DNA of 64,000 bases. It comes from Hippophae tibetana (lineage: Eukaryota > Streptophyta > Magnoliopsida > Rosales > Elaeagnaceae). This document shows positions 21,563 through 32,813 of the stretch, piece by piece (position 1 is the stretch's first letter; every line of letters begins with the position of its first letter). The stretch is from assembly GCA_037013495.1 (NCBI GenBank), contig JAZDXN010000029.1, positions 2,244,501 through 2,308,500 on the forward strand, in the 5' to 3' direction. The notes under the pieces are model-generated. The model had not been told where the DNA came from. It did no database searches and saw nothing but the letters and a program-made list of their open reading frames with translations. The position numbers and the translations under genes were made by a program.

Positions 21563-21859
21563 TTGTCCCAATCCTTTCACTCCCTTTTTGGCTCCCCTTG
21601 GTTATGCATGCCTATTGAATGAGCCCATTTAAAGCTTCTTCTAGTTGTGCCCTCCTAGACCTTGTGATTAGTCCACTTGGAATTTGTAGGGCTAGATTAT
21701 TCTCATTAGAAATTCTTCATCAAGGATTTTTTTGACCAATTTAAGTTGTTGAATGTGAGGTCGAATGAATTAGAAGGTCAACTCTAAAGAAGATAGCAAT
21801 ATAGGTAGTATAAAGATGACAACTCCAACTTTTCAAGGAAAGAATGATCATGAGCTATA
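21563..21859 (+). repeat. 297-bp direct repeat, right copy
   Basis: Same content as 18148-18444 (CR1 LTR end, GAAAT, CR2 gag start). Here the gag text continues uninterrupted past 21859, so this copy is joined to the original downstream DNA. Confidence 0.9.
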
Positions 21860-21936
21860 CTTGGAGTGGGAAAGAAAGGTTGAGCACGTATTTGATTATC
21901 ATAATTACTCCCAGGAAAAAAAGGTATATTTATTAA
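21816..21936 (+). pseudogene. CR2 gag stub joined to LTR
   Basis: It reads MTTPTFQGKNDHEL, YLEWERKVEHVFDYHNY, then runs into the LTR at 21937. All of pol and most of gag are missing compared with 35421-38690, so this CR2 unit is a deletion derivative. Confidence 0.8.
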
Positions 21937-22617
21937 TGAAGATCGAAGTGCTGATCAAGTTGATGTTCCTAAATATTCTTAAGATTCTTTGCAATAAATT
22001 GGTTTTCCAATGACTAGGGTAAAGACAAAGAGGATGACAGAAGCTTGGGAAAGCTTGTTCATGGAAGTACAATACAATAGGCTATGCTAGAAGAATCGAA
22101 AACTAAATTTGATGATTTGAAAAGTTCACAAATGTTGGTCTATTATCTTTTTATGGAAGGGATAGATTTGGAAGATAATGTTGGATACAAGGATTAATTT
22201 AGGAAACAATTTTTTTTTGTAAATTGTGGGCCTTTTATGTTTTATTTATCATAAGTTTCTTTAGTCTTTTTTTAAGAATTGATTAGGCCCAATCAATAAC
22301 TAAATATGCCCATTTCATTTAGGGTTTTTCTTTTAGGGTTTGTTGCTTATGAAAAGTGACAGCAACGTAATTTTTGGGAGAACCTTATGATCACTTATGA
22401 AGTTTGTTTTAGAAAGATTTTTGCTTTACCTTCTTGTGTTCTTGATTGAATACTTGAATTCGACTTATCAAAGTGAGTGATCAACCTTTATGGCATCTTA
22501 AGGTTAGCGTGTTAAGGACTTTGTTCCCTTAAGGTTCTAATCCGATCATCTTCAACACGTTCATATTTGTTTGAGTTTGCGGGTTCCTAGAGTTGTTCAC
22601 CTAAACGGTCTGCATTA
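21937..22617 (+). repeat. CR2 LTR shared by two units
   Basis: It starts TGAAGATCG (TGGAGATC elsewhere) and ends GCATTA before TTTGGTGTCAAAGC. A gag stub lies on its left and a PBS plus leader on its right, so it serves as 3' LTR of one unit and 5' LTR of the next. Confidence 0.82.
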
Positions 22618-23584
22618 TTTGGTGTCAAAGCTTTGTTGACTAAAAATAGGTTATCTTACAACATCTATTTTTGTTTGAGTTCTTGATACAAAAAACATAA
22701 ATTCATCCTTCATAGTTTTGCGTTTTATTTCAATTTTGTTTTTGTTTTTTATCTTTGGTTTGCATTTCTTAGACCTCTTTGAATTCTTCATATCTTTTTA
22801 AATTTTTTTATTTCGCTCTATTTTCTATGTTCATCTTTTTTCTTCAAAAAAATTAAAAAAATAAAGAGATTTCTACTATTTGTAGTTCCAATAAAATTGA
22901 TAAATTGGAGTTGCAACTTTAAACATCTATACATTTTGACTCTGGTAACGAAAAAACTATTATAGCATGCAAAATCGAAGCCCCACTTGATTCCTATTAG
23001 CCGAGCAAAGAAAAAGAAAAAATATATATTGTAGTTATTAAAATAAGAAGAAGAGAATCATCAATATTCTATCCAAGTCTAATTTAAAAAGAAAGAGGAA
23101 TAATAGTTTCGCCAAGCAAGAGAAGAAAAGAAAGATCTTGGAAATATTTCCAACTAGAGATTATTTCTTTCCTATTTTAACTTTTCTAAATTTATTATTT
23201 ACCCTTTCCTTATTCATATATTCTGTCCATTTTCCCTTTAGTTTCCTTCTTTCTTTCTTTACATAGATTTTTGACCCGTTCCCCCCATTTTCAATTGTTC
23301 TCTGCATTTTTGTCCTAAATTTCATCGTTTACACAATTTATCGAGTGTTTAATGTTTGCCCCATCTTTTTTTTGCTTTGTTTCTAGCTTTTGTTCATTCA
23401 TTTTTTAATTTCTTTTTGTGTATTTTCCATTAATAATAGCAATCAAAATTTAAAAAACAAGGAGAATCAAGTGATAGATTGTTTAAGTTTCATATTCTCT
23501 TTGAAGTTAGTTTCCAACTCTTGTTTTCTTGCTTGAGATTCTTATTCTTATTTAAATTTGTTTTTCTTTATTTTGTTCTAGCTT

Positions 23585-23624
<40 letters not shown>

Positions 23625-24028
23625 CATTCTAGTTTTCCTTTATTATGTCATTCTCCTAATTATTTCAAGCATAACAAGGAAGTTTTGAGTCAAGCTTTCT
23701 TCATCAATTAGCTAAAATTTTAGTGATTTCTTTCACATCTCATTTTCTTCCTTTTAGAGTTTTCTTGTTTTTCTTAGTTCTTTGAGTCATCCTTGGACTT
23801 TCTTTTTATCACCATTTGCCTAAATTAATATTTCAAAATTCTTATTTTTGAGATTGTCACCAAAAAACTGGTTAGTTCTTAAGATTAGTTGAATTCTTTG
23901 ATTGTTAAGAACATAAAAAGGGGGAAGGTTGGGGCTTTGACTGGTGAAAGGCAAGAGAAATTATCATCTAGAAAATTCCAAAATAGTGTGAAACACAAGT
24001 GATAACAATCTAATTTGAGAGCAAACAA
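22618..24028 (+). other. CR2 leader-only interior
   Basis: It has a PBS-like start and the CR2 leader, then goes from GAGAGCAAACA straight into the next LTR at 24029, with gag and pol absent. It includes an (AT)18 microsatellite at 23587-23622. T-rich frames in it are not genes. Confidence 0.8.
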
Positions 24029-24689
24029 TGGAGATCAATGTGCTGATCAAGTTAATGTTCCCAAATATTCTCAAGATCCTTCGCAAGGAATTGGCGGTCC
24101 AATGACTAGGGCAATGACTAAGAGGATGAAGGAAGCTTTGCAAGGCTCTATCATGGAAGTGCAATACAAAGAGGCCGTGTTAGAAGAATCAAAAACTAAA
24201 TTCGAAGATTCTAAAGCTTCACCAAGGATGGTCTATTACCTTTCTATGAGAGGGATAGATTTGGAAGATCAAGTTGGGAGAAAGATTAATTTAGGAAGTA
24301 ATATTTTTATTTTAGCTAATTATGGACTTTTATGTTTAGTAATTTTTACTAAATAGGCCCATTCCATTTAGGTTTTTTTTTCTTTTTATGGTTTTCTTGC
24401 TTATTAATAAGAAGAGCTATGTAATGGAGGCAAGAATGAATATTCATTAATGAAAATAAAATTTTAGAAAGCTTCTTGCTTTGCCTTCTTCTGTTCTTGA
24501 TTGAATACTTGAATTTGACTTATAAAAAGGAGCGATCATCCTTTGTGGTGTCTCAAGATTTGGGTTTTAAGGACTTTGTTTCCTTAGGGTTCTAATCTGA
24601 TCATCTTCAACACATTCTTAGCATATGAATTGCTTTTATTCCTTTGAGTTCGTGGGTTCCTATGTTGTTTGCCTAAAGGGTTTGCATCA
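24029..24689 (+). repeat. CR2 LTR with open Pol-tail frame
   Basis: It runs from TGGAGATC to GCATCA, followed by TTTGGTATTAGAGCC. A frame opening upstream at 24015 stays open through the LTR to 24356 and contains GGPMTRAMTKRMKEAL. That motif resembles the GPITRAR tail of CRM-type Pol proteins, so in CR2 the pol gene ended inside its 3' LTR. This is the best preserved copy of that segment in the window. Confidence 0.82.
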
Positions 24690-25890
24690 TTTGGTATTAG
24701 AGCCTTGGTTGCTGAAAACAGGTTATCTTTCTTCGTCTATTTTGTTTTGAATTTTAGATTTAAAAAAAAATCATCCTTTGATTGTTTTCTGCATTCTTAA
24801 GTCACAAATCACAAAAAAAAAAAAATTTGGTCCTTTTGAGTCTTGTGTTTTCTTTCAATCTCGTTGTTGTTATTTTTGTATTTGGATTTTGTTTTGTAGT
24901 TTTCTTTGAATTATTCTAATCTTTTTCTTGATTCTTTTTTTTTCTGTGTTCAATCATCTTTGTTCTTGAAAAAAAAAAATAAAGGAGAAGAGGGTTGTTG
25001 TTCATAGTTTAAAAAAATATTTGATAAATGAGAGTTGCAACTTTAAATAGCCATAACTTTTGAATCTAGTTACAAAACGACTAATATAATAGATGAAATT
25101 AAAGCTCGTTTCAATTCCTATAACCATCACTATTTTTCGTCTGTGTTTAGTACCTTTTGTGACACCAAATTCCGTCGTTTAGATCACTTACCGAAGGGAT
25201 AAAGATTTGTTGCCACTTTTTGTGTTGTTTTCGGTTCTTTTCATTAGGGTTGCAATTTTATTTTTCTTGTTAATTTTATATTCATAGAAGTAGCAGAAAC
25301 AGTAAAAAAAAATTAGAATAAGAAGAAGAAAAGAAGAACATAGTAGTATATTGTTAAAGAATCTAATTCTTATTTTCTTGTTGAAATTGGGTTTTCTTTA
25401 TTTTGTTCTTACTGCCCAAGAGTCTTTCTTTAGAGTCCTATTTGGTCAAGAGTCTTCTTAAAGAGTCCTCTTGGTTAAGAGTGTTTCTTTAAAGTATTCC
25501 TTGGTCAAGAGTCTTTCTATAGAGTCTTACTTGTTCAAGAGTGTTTCTTGAGAGTCCTCCTTGTTAAGAGTAGTGCTTTAGAGCCCTCTTTGGACTTTCC
25601 TTTTGTCATACTTTGCCATTAAGTTCTTTCAAAATTCTGAATTTTGAGAATATTACCCATAAAACAGTTACTTCTTGAGATTAGTTGAATTCTTTGATTT
25701 TGTTAAGAACACAACATGTTCTTTGTGTCTTAAAAAATGATAAAACGAAAAAATAAAGAGCAAAAAATAGTGTATTAAAAAAGGAGTATTAACAATCTTA
25801 TTTGAGAGCAAACACGTGAGGGTGTGCGTTGATTATCTCATTTTATTTTATAGGTTGATAACATGATTAAGGAATGAGGAGAACCATAAG
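24690..25890 (+). other. CR2 leader with ~30-bp minisatellite
   Basis: It runs from the PBS (TTTGGTATTAGAGCC) to gag. At about 25408-25600 six or so degenerate units of TCAAGAGTCTTTCTTTAGAG plus about ten bases are tandemly repeated. Other copies carry different unit numbers (33180, 34860, 46965). No protein can be supported. Confidence 0.75.
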
Positions 25891-27000
25891 AGATTGACTT
25901 GAAATTCTTCATCAAATTTGTTCATGACCAATTTAAGAGGATGAATGCAAGGTTGGATGATTTAGAATCCTCTTCCGATTCTCAATCACATAGAATACAC
26001 GAGTTCAAGTAAGAAGAAGCTTATTCCGATGTGGAAGAGAGAACCAATTATAAATGGGACAAAAATACTTACTACAAAGAAGATAGCAACATTGACAATA
26101 TAAAGATGACAATTCCACCCTTTCAAGGAAGGAATGATCTTGAGTTGTACTTGGAGTGGGAAAGAAAGGTTGAGTATGTGTTTGATTTTCATAGTTACTC
26201 CAAGGAGAAGAGAGTAAAGATAGCAACCGTAGAATTTACAGATTATGCTGGTATATGGTGGGATCAGCTGGTGGTCAAATAAGCAAAGAAATGGTGCACG
26301 TAAAGTCGGTTCAGTCCATGAACCGACTTTATAATTTAAGTCTCTGAATTTAAAGTCGGTTCAGAGAACCGACTTTTATACCCCTTTTTGTAGTAGTGGT
26401 GATAGATCTATTTAGTCATGGGAAGAGAAATTAGTGATGTGTAAGAGGTTCGTACCTAGCCATTACTATAGTAATCTATATAAAAAGTTGCAAGGGGTTG
26501 TCCAAGGTTCCATGAGTGTAGAAGATTATTATAAGGAGATGGAATTCGCCATAATTAGAGCAAACATAGAGGAAGATAAAGAAGCGACAATGGCCAGATA
26601 CATTGCCAGTTTAAATAGGGAAATTGCTGATGTAGTTGAATTACAACAATACGTAGAAATGGAAGAACTATTGAAAAATTCATTAAAGTGGAGAAACAAA
26701 TCAAGTCCAACAGGTTCTGATCTAGTTCGTTTTCTAGTTCTCCGTGGAAATCAACTTGGAAAGACAACAAAGCTACCTTTAGAACAAAAGGTGAAGCGAA
26801 GTCAAAGAATTCATTTGTTGTTCCTAAAAGTAAACCTTAAACAAAAACTCCTACTAAGCCCCATGATATTAAGTGTTTTAGGTGCCAAGGGTTCAGACAT
26901 ATCGCTTCTGAATGTCCAAACAATGGGGTTATGGTTGTTCGTGATAATAGAGAAATCAAGAGTGCTAGTTCAATTGATAATGAAATGCCATCATTGAAGG
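25891..27000 (+). pseudogene. CR2 gag, broken
   Basis: The N-terminal part has an in-frame TAA at 26010-26012. 26031-26282 holds IPPFQGRNDLELYLEWE and WWDQLV, then a stop. A mini-element interrupts at 26297-26398. 26434-26997 holds KRFVPSHYYSNLY and MSVEDYYKEMEF. The CCHC knuckle CFRCQGFRHIASEC lies at 26873-26915 in a shifted frame. Gag would form the particle shell and bind RNA. It cannot be made whole from this copy. Confidence 0.85.
26297..26398 (-). mobile_element. 102-bp CACTA-like mini-element with GTG TSD
   Basis: The minus-strand start is CACTACTACAAAAAGGGG, a typical plant CACTA terminus, and the other end is CACG. Internal AAAGTCGGTTC and GAACCGACTTT copies form inverted subterminal repeats. 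GTG flanks it at 26294-26296 and 26399-26401. Removing it restores the gag text seen at 34020. No transposase is encoded. Confidence 0.75.
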
Positions 27001-27240
27001 GTTGTTCTGATGTATAATTAGAAGAACCTATGCATGGGGTATAACTTGTCATAAGGAGAGCCCTCAATATACAGCCTAAGAGTGAAGGAGAAGAGGAGCA
27101 ATGTGAGCATATTTTTCACACAAGATTCCATATGAAGGATAAGGTATACACGGTTATTATTTATAGTGTGAGCTACAATAATTTAGCTAGTATTTTGTTG
27201 GTAGAAAAGTTGAATTTGAAGTGGCATTTACTAGCTATCC
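27001..27240 (+). pseudogene. CR2 protease remnant
   Basis: Acidic post-knuckle text and VYTVIIYSVSYNN match the protease start of the copies at 34770 and 36410. The catalytic Asp of VIIDSGS is changed to Tyr. Similarity ends near 27230. Confidence 0.7.
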
Positions 27241-27523
27241 TTAATAAGTCAATAATTAGCTATTTTAGCTATATTTAGAAGACTAAGAGTCCAAAAATGG
27301 TAAAGAACTTGTTAAGTCTAATTTTTGTGCTATAATTATGACTTTGCCTATTCTTATAAGGTTGTTCCAAGAATAAAGAGAAGTACTACGAATTTTAAAG
27401 ATCAGATAGTAATTATTAAGATAATTATCTTCTTGTGAGGTGTTGTGTTCCTTTTAGGTCTTAAAAGAACTATTAAACTTATCAAGTTAATCATGTGGCA
27501 TTCAAACAACCAAACTTATCATC
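27241..27523. other. Unassigned
   Basis: AT-rich with no recognised motif. It ends at the TTGAATT microhomology where duplication copy 2 starts. Confidence 0.5.
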
Positions 27524-28085
27524 TTGAATTCTTGTGAGAATCCTTAGGTTTTCTTAGTGTGGCATTTCAATCCTCCGTAGTCTTGATTTTTATCTTGTTA
27601 GGTGACGGGTTAAGGCTTAACAAACCTTGTCTTCACAATTTTGGGGTTTCGATCCATCAATGTTATAGGGTTTCATCAAAATTGTCTGTAGGATTCGTAT
27701 CATGGAGGGTGGTGTAAAATGCCATAAAATGCATTTTAAATAATTAATTATCCAAAAAGGAATATTAAATAATGCTTTAAAATATAGAAATGTATCTAAA
27801 CAATTTTGTAAGAAAAATTGAATCTAAAGGAAAAAAATTTATATACCTTGCCACACACCTTACTGCCACCCCTCGGCAACCCATTTCCACAACCCTTATG
27901 GAGGTTAGCAAGCAAGCATCAGAATATTTTGCTATAAAAGCGTCAATTCTCACCCATTTCCCTCTTCTTTTCCTCTTTATAAAAGCTTTCACCCTATAAA
28001 ACAATTTAGGTTCTCTATACATTTTGGAGATTGTTTTGGGGATAAATATTCAAGTATTCCAGCTAAGTTTCAAGGTTGGTTTTAT
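27524..28085 (+). repeat. Possible Del/Tekay-like LTR fragment (copy 2)
   Basis: Counterpart of 7599-8155, with TGTAAAATGCC near 27713 and TATAAAAG at 27933-27940. Clade assignment is weak. Confidence 0.4.
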
Positions 28086-28609
28086 TGGAGATCAAAGAAC
28101 TGATCGATTTGATGTTTCCAAGTTCTGACCAATATTCTCAAGATTAAGACACAAGAGATACATTTGAAATATCAAATTGGATTTAAGGAAAAAATTAGGA
28201 AGCAATTTTGTTGTTTTAGTTAATTAAGGGCCTTTTATATTTAGCAATTTTTTGTTTTAGTGAATTATGGACCTTTTATGTTTTATTTATAATAAGTATT
28301 TTTTATTTTTTAAGGATTGATTAGGCCCAATCCACTTGTAAATAGGTCCATTTTTCTAGGGCTTTTTCATTTATCAAATTTATTTTAGAAACCATTTTAC
28401 TTTGCCTTCTTGTGTTTTTGATTGATTGCTTTAATTCCATTTATCAAAGGGAGTGATCTTTCTTTGTGGTGTCTCAAAGTTAGAGTTTAAAGGACTTTGT
28501 TTCCTTAGGGTTCTAATCCCATTTTCAACAACCCGTTCCTAGCAAATAAATTGTCTATTCCTTTGAGTTATTGGGTGCCTAGGGATGTTTGCCTAATGGC
28601 TCAGCGTCA
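28086..28609 (+). repeat. CR2 LTR, internally deleted (copy 2)
   Basis: Counterpart of 8156-8684. It starts TGGAGATCAAAG and ends GCGTCA, and again no PBS follows. Confidence 0.7.
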
Positions 28610-29154
28610 TATATACAAAACAAGGAAATCCAAAGAACAAGGAAATCCAAGCAGGAAAGTACAGACCATTTGAAGAGATGTCAAAAGTTGTGTAACAAAA
28701 GAGAAGATAGCATGAAGGGAATGTATAGAAGGAAATTGAATTTCAAGTGATCGGTGAAACATAAGGCTTGCTCATTGATCAATCGTAAGTATAAACATCA
28801 AACATAATAATATTCACTAAAGCCAAGAAGAAGAAAGAAGGTAACATATGTCAAGAGTTAAGACTCTATGATAAGTAGTTTAGTAATCAAGTGACAAGTG
28901 TATAAATAGATTAAAGTAAACATGAAGTTAAAATGCCAATACCTCAACAATAGTAGTATATTATTGCAAGTCCAGTAACAACAATTTTTTAAGGTTTGGT
29001 TGTGGTCTTGTAGGAATGGCTATTACCATCCTTTCCAATAAAAAATAATATGATATAAATACTATGGGTAAATGATAAATTATACATATTTTTAATTAAT
29101 AATTCATCCATATTTATAGTTATTTTATTATTATCATTTTCTATAATTATTTAA
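28610..29154. other. Unassigned spacer (copy 2)
   Basis: Counterpart of 8685-9212. It differs by a small tandem insertion of the ACAAGGAAATCCAA text near 28620-28645. No gene is seen. Confidence 0.5.
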
Positions 29155-29759
29155 TGGAGATAAAGGTGTTGACCAAGTTGATTTTCCCAAATATTCTCAA
29201 GATCCATTGCAAGGAATTGGCGGTCCAATGACTAGGGCAAAGACAAAGAGGATGAAAAAAAGCAATCCAAGGCTTGATCATGGAAGTGCAATACAAACAG
29301 GTTGTGCTAGAAAATTCTAAAACTAAATTTGAAGATTCCAAAGCTTCACCAAGGATGGTTGATTAGCTTTTTATGCAAGGGATAGATTTGGAAGATCAAG
29401 TAGGATGCAAGAATTAATTTAGGAAGAATGTTTTGTTTTAGTTAATTGTGTGCCTTTTATTTTTTATCTATCTTGGAAGTGCGATAGCCATGTAATTTGT
29501 GGGGGAACTTTTTGATCATTTATCAAGTTTATTTTAGAAAGATTTTTGCTTTCCCTTCTTGTGTTATTGATTGAATGCTTGAATTTGACTTATCAAATGA
29601 AGTGATAAACCTTTGTGGTGTCTCAAGGTTAGGGGTTTAAGGAATTTGTTTGGTTAGTGCTCTAATCTAATCATCATTATAACGTTCCTAGTAAATTGAT
29701 TGTTCTTATTCCTTTCAACTCGTGTGTTCCTAAGGTTGTTCTCCTAGTGGTCCGAATCA
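29155..29759 (+). repeat. CR2 LTR (copy 2)
   Basis: Counterpart of 9213-9904 but ~90 bp shorter in its middle. It ends GAATCA before TTTGGTATTATACC. The Pol-tail segment is broken. Confidence 0.78.
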
Positions 29760-31209
29760 TTTGGTATTATACCTTTGGTTGCTAGAAACAAGTTATCTAT
29801 CTATACCTATCATTATTTGTGCACTTGATTACAAAAAATGGAATTTTCCTTCAAAGTTCTATGTTTTCATTCAATTTTGTTTTTCTTGCTTTTGTGTTTG
29901 GATTTTGTTTCGTAGTTTTCTTTGAATTCTTCAAATCTTTTCAAATTATTCTCTTGTGCTTTATTTTTTTGTTCATTCCATTTTTGTTCTTAAAAAAAAT
30001 TAAAAAAAAGAGATTACTTTTGTTTGTAGTTCTAGAAAAATCGATAAATTGGAGTTCCAACTTTAAATTGCCATAACTTTTGACTCGGATATTGAAATGG
30101 AAATTATAGCATATCAAGTCGAAGACCCATTCAATTTATATAAGTTGAATAAAGAAAAAGAAAAGGATAAAAAGAGAATCATAAAAAATTCTATCCAATT
30201 CTGATTTAAAAAGAAAAAAAAAGAATAATAGTTTGGCCAAGTAAGAGAAGAAAGAAAGATCTTAGAAATATTTCCAACTAGAGATTATTTCTTTCCCATT
30301 TTAAGTTTCCTAAATTGATTATTTACCCCTTTCCATTTTTCCTTTAGGTTCGTTTCTTCTATCTTTCGTTACAAATATTTTTGAACTATTCCCCAAATTT
30401 TCCCCTATTTCCCACAATTTTTATCTTCAATTGCGTTGTTTACCCCACTTATCGAGGGTTTCAAGTTTACTGCATAAGTTTTTGCTTTGTTTCAGGTTTT
30501 TGTTAATTCAATTTGTGAATTTACTTTTGTGTATCTTCTATTAATAGTTGCATTCGAAAATTTAAGTAGAAAAGAAGAACAAAGGGACAGATTGTTCAAG
30601 TTTCCTATTGTTAATGAAGTTTCCAATTCTTGTTTTCTTGCTTGAGATTCTTATTCTAGTTGAAATTAGCTCTCCTTTATTTAGTTCTAGTTTCCATATA
30701 TTTCATTCTAGTTTCCCTTTACTTTTTTTTTGTTCTCGTGATTATTTAAAGCATAATTGTTTGGGCTTTTTCCTTCTTCATCAATTAGCTTCAATTCTAG
30801 TGATTTCTTTCACTCGTCTTTTGCTTCATTTTAGAGTTTTCTTATTTTTATTGGTTTTTTATAGTCTTCTTTGGACTTTCATTCTATAACCATTTTCCCC
30901 AATTATGTTTTCAAAATTGAGATTTTGAGATTGTCACCAAAAAACTGGTTTCTTCTTCAGATTGTTTGAATTCTTTGATTTTGTTTAGAACATAAAAGAG
31001 GGCTAGCTAGGGCTTTGGATGGTAAAAGGCAAGAGAAATCACTACCGATAAAAGGCCAAAATAGAGTGAAACTTGAGTTATAACAATAAGATTTGAGAGC
31101 AAACACGTGAGGGAGTGTATGAGGAACACCACCTTTTATTTCATTTTACTCTATAGGTTGAACAGTTGAGTAAGGAAGTAAAATGAACCACAAGAGGTTG
31201 TCATAAAAT
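29760..31209 (+). other. CR2 leader (copy 2)
   Basis: Counterpart of 9905-11336. Long T-rich frames (for example 29819-30076 and 30608-30889) are Phe/Leu-rich and lack protein-family motifs, so I do not call them genes. Confidence 0.72.
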
Positions 31210-32113
31210 TTATATGAACCAAGGGGTAAAGACCTAGCTAATTTTTAGATAATATAGTAAAGGGTTTCTCCACAAAACAATGGATATGATTCAATGTTAA
31301 ATTGAAGAGAAAGATGCCCCAGGGAGGTGTTGGCTCCATGATAAGTCTAGCTTAAATGATAACCTAACAAGTATGAATATTACTCACCACAAATGCTCAG
31401 ATGCTAAAAAATGCCACAAAGGTTGCCAATCCCTTGATAAGTTTTTTAAAGAGGACCAAAGAGCATGAATGAGCTCTCAAAGATATGAAAAAACAAATTT
31501 TATTCTGAAAATGTCAATTCCCAATAGCTGAGCTACTTTTAAGAATTTATAGGATACAAATAAACCCTAGGCTCTACTACATCAAAGCCCTTGATCTCAT
31601 CTAAGGGTTGAAAATAAAAACAGCCAAAAAGCACAATAGGTAGCAAAAAATATGGACCAAAACATGGAGAAAATTGGGGTAGCTAACTACAAAGGAATAC
31701 TATGAAAATATTACATCTTAACCCTTGATTTCATCTAAGAGCTGAAACGAAAGCTGCCCAAAATCAGTCTAAATGACATAAAAAATGGAGCAAAATGTGG
31801 AGCAAACTTGGAGCAGCTGTGAACAAAGGAATCCCAATAAAATATTACATCTTAACCTTTGTTGTCAACCAAGGGTTGAAAAGAAAGCTATCCAAAATTA
31901 GTCCAAATGGCATAGCAATGTGCCTAGTCTTCTTTTGCCAATTTTTCCCTAATTTCCATCCTAGGCTTGTCCTAATCTTTGTACTCCCAATTTGGGTCCC
32001 ATTGGTTATGCATGACATCTTGAATGGGCCCATTTAAAGCCTTTTCTAGATATTCCCTCCTAGCCCTAGTGATTGGTCCACTTTGAATTTGTAGGGCTCC
32101 ATGATTATCATCA
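31210..32113 (-). repeat. CR1 LTR (copy 2)
   Basis: Counterpart of 11337-12241. On the minus strand the frame from integrase continues across the polypurine tract into this LTR and includes GPITRARREYLEKAL before a stop, the ancestral arrangement lost in copy 1. Confidence 0.85.
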
Positions 32114-32813
32114 TTCCCTCTCTGTTCAAGAGATTTCATCCTCGAATCGTCACTTGCATAATGAGAAGGAGAAATATTAGAAACATTAAAAAAGGTACTG
32201 ACATTACACTCACCAAGAAGATTGATTTTCTAGGCATTGTCATTAATTTTCTCGATCGCTTGAAAGGGTCCATCTCCCCGAGGTTACAACTTGGACCATC
32301 TTTTTACAGGAAATAGTTCCTTCCTCATATACACCTAAACCCAATCACCGGACTCAAAAATGACTCTTCACCACCCTTTGTTGGCCTTGCAAGCATAATC
32401 CTTATTTCTATTCTCAATTTTCTCATGAATGCATTCATGGAGCTTCTTCACCGTTTCTGCCTTCCTAGCACAATCTAAGTTAGTTTTCTCTGAAATAGGT
32501 ATAGGTAATAAGTCCAAAGGAGTAAGTTTATTGAAACCATAAACAATTTCAAATGGAGAATGATTAGTAGTTGAATGCACACTTTGGTTATAAGAAAATT
32601 CAATAAAAGGTAAACAATCCTCCCAATTTTTCAAATTCCTTATTATTACCATCCTAAGCAACATCAATAGAGTCCTATTGATTACCTTAGTTTGCCCATC
32701 TGTTTGGAGGTGACAAGTAGTCGAAAACAAGAGATTAGTGTCCATTTTAGCCTAAAGATTTTTCCAAAAATAACTAAGGAATTTAACATCCCTATCAGAT
32801 ACAATGCTCCTAA
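32114..32813 (-). pseudogene. CR1 integrase C-terminal part, truncated
   Basis: 32745-32368 is homologous to 12871-12494 ([23 protein letters not shown]). Everything N-terminal to it is missing because the block ends at 32813. The catalytic Glu position reads Lys (TKVINR against TEVVNR), so the activity was lost. Confidence 0.85.

Larger units (their letters stand above)
27524..32813 (+). repeat. Segmental duplication, copy 2
   Basis: Collinear with 7593-12939. Its right edge is a join from CR1 integrase to a CR2 leader that starts mid-sequence. Its left neighbour is unassigned DNA after a CR2 protease, whereas copy 1 abuts a truncated family A LTR. Confidence 0.85.

Noticed and set aside
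23479..23688. 69-residue frame with Tyr-Ile repeat
   Set aside because: It is a read-through of the (AT)18 microsatellite in a T-rich leader.
25408..25600. CRISPR-like regularly spaced repeat
   Set aside because: Units are directly adjacent without spacers and degenerate, so this is a plant minisatellite.
30608..30889. Hydrophobic 93-residue frame, possible membrane protein
   Set aside because: T-rich leader sequence. Homologous leaders at about 10740 and 23500 do not keep the frame.
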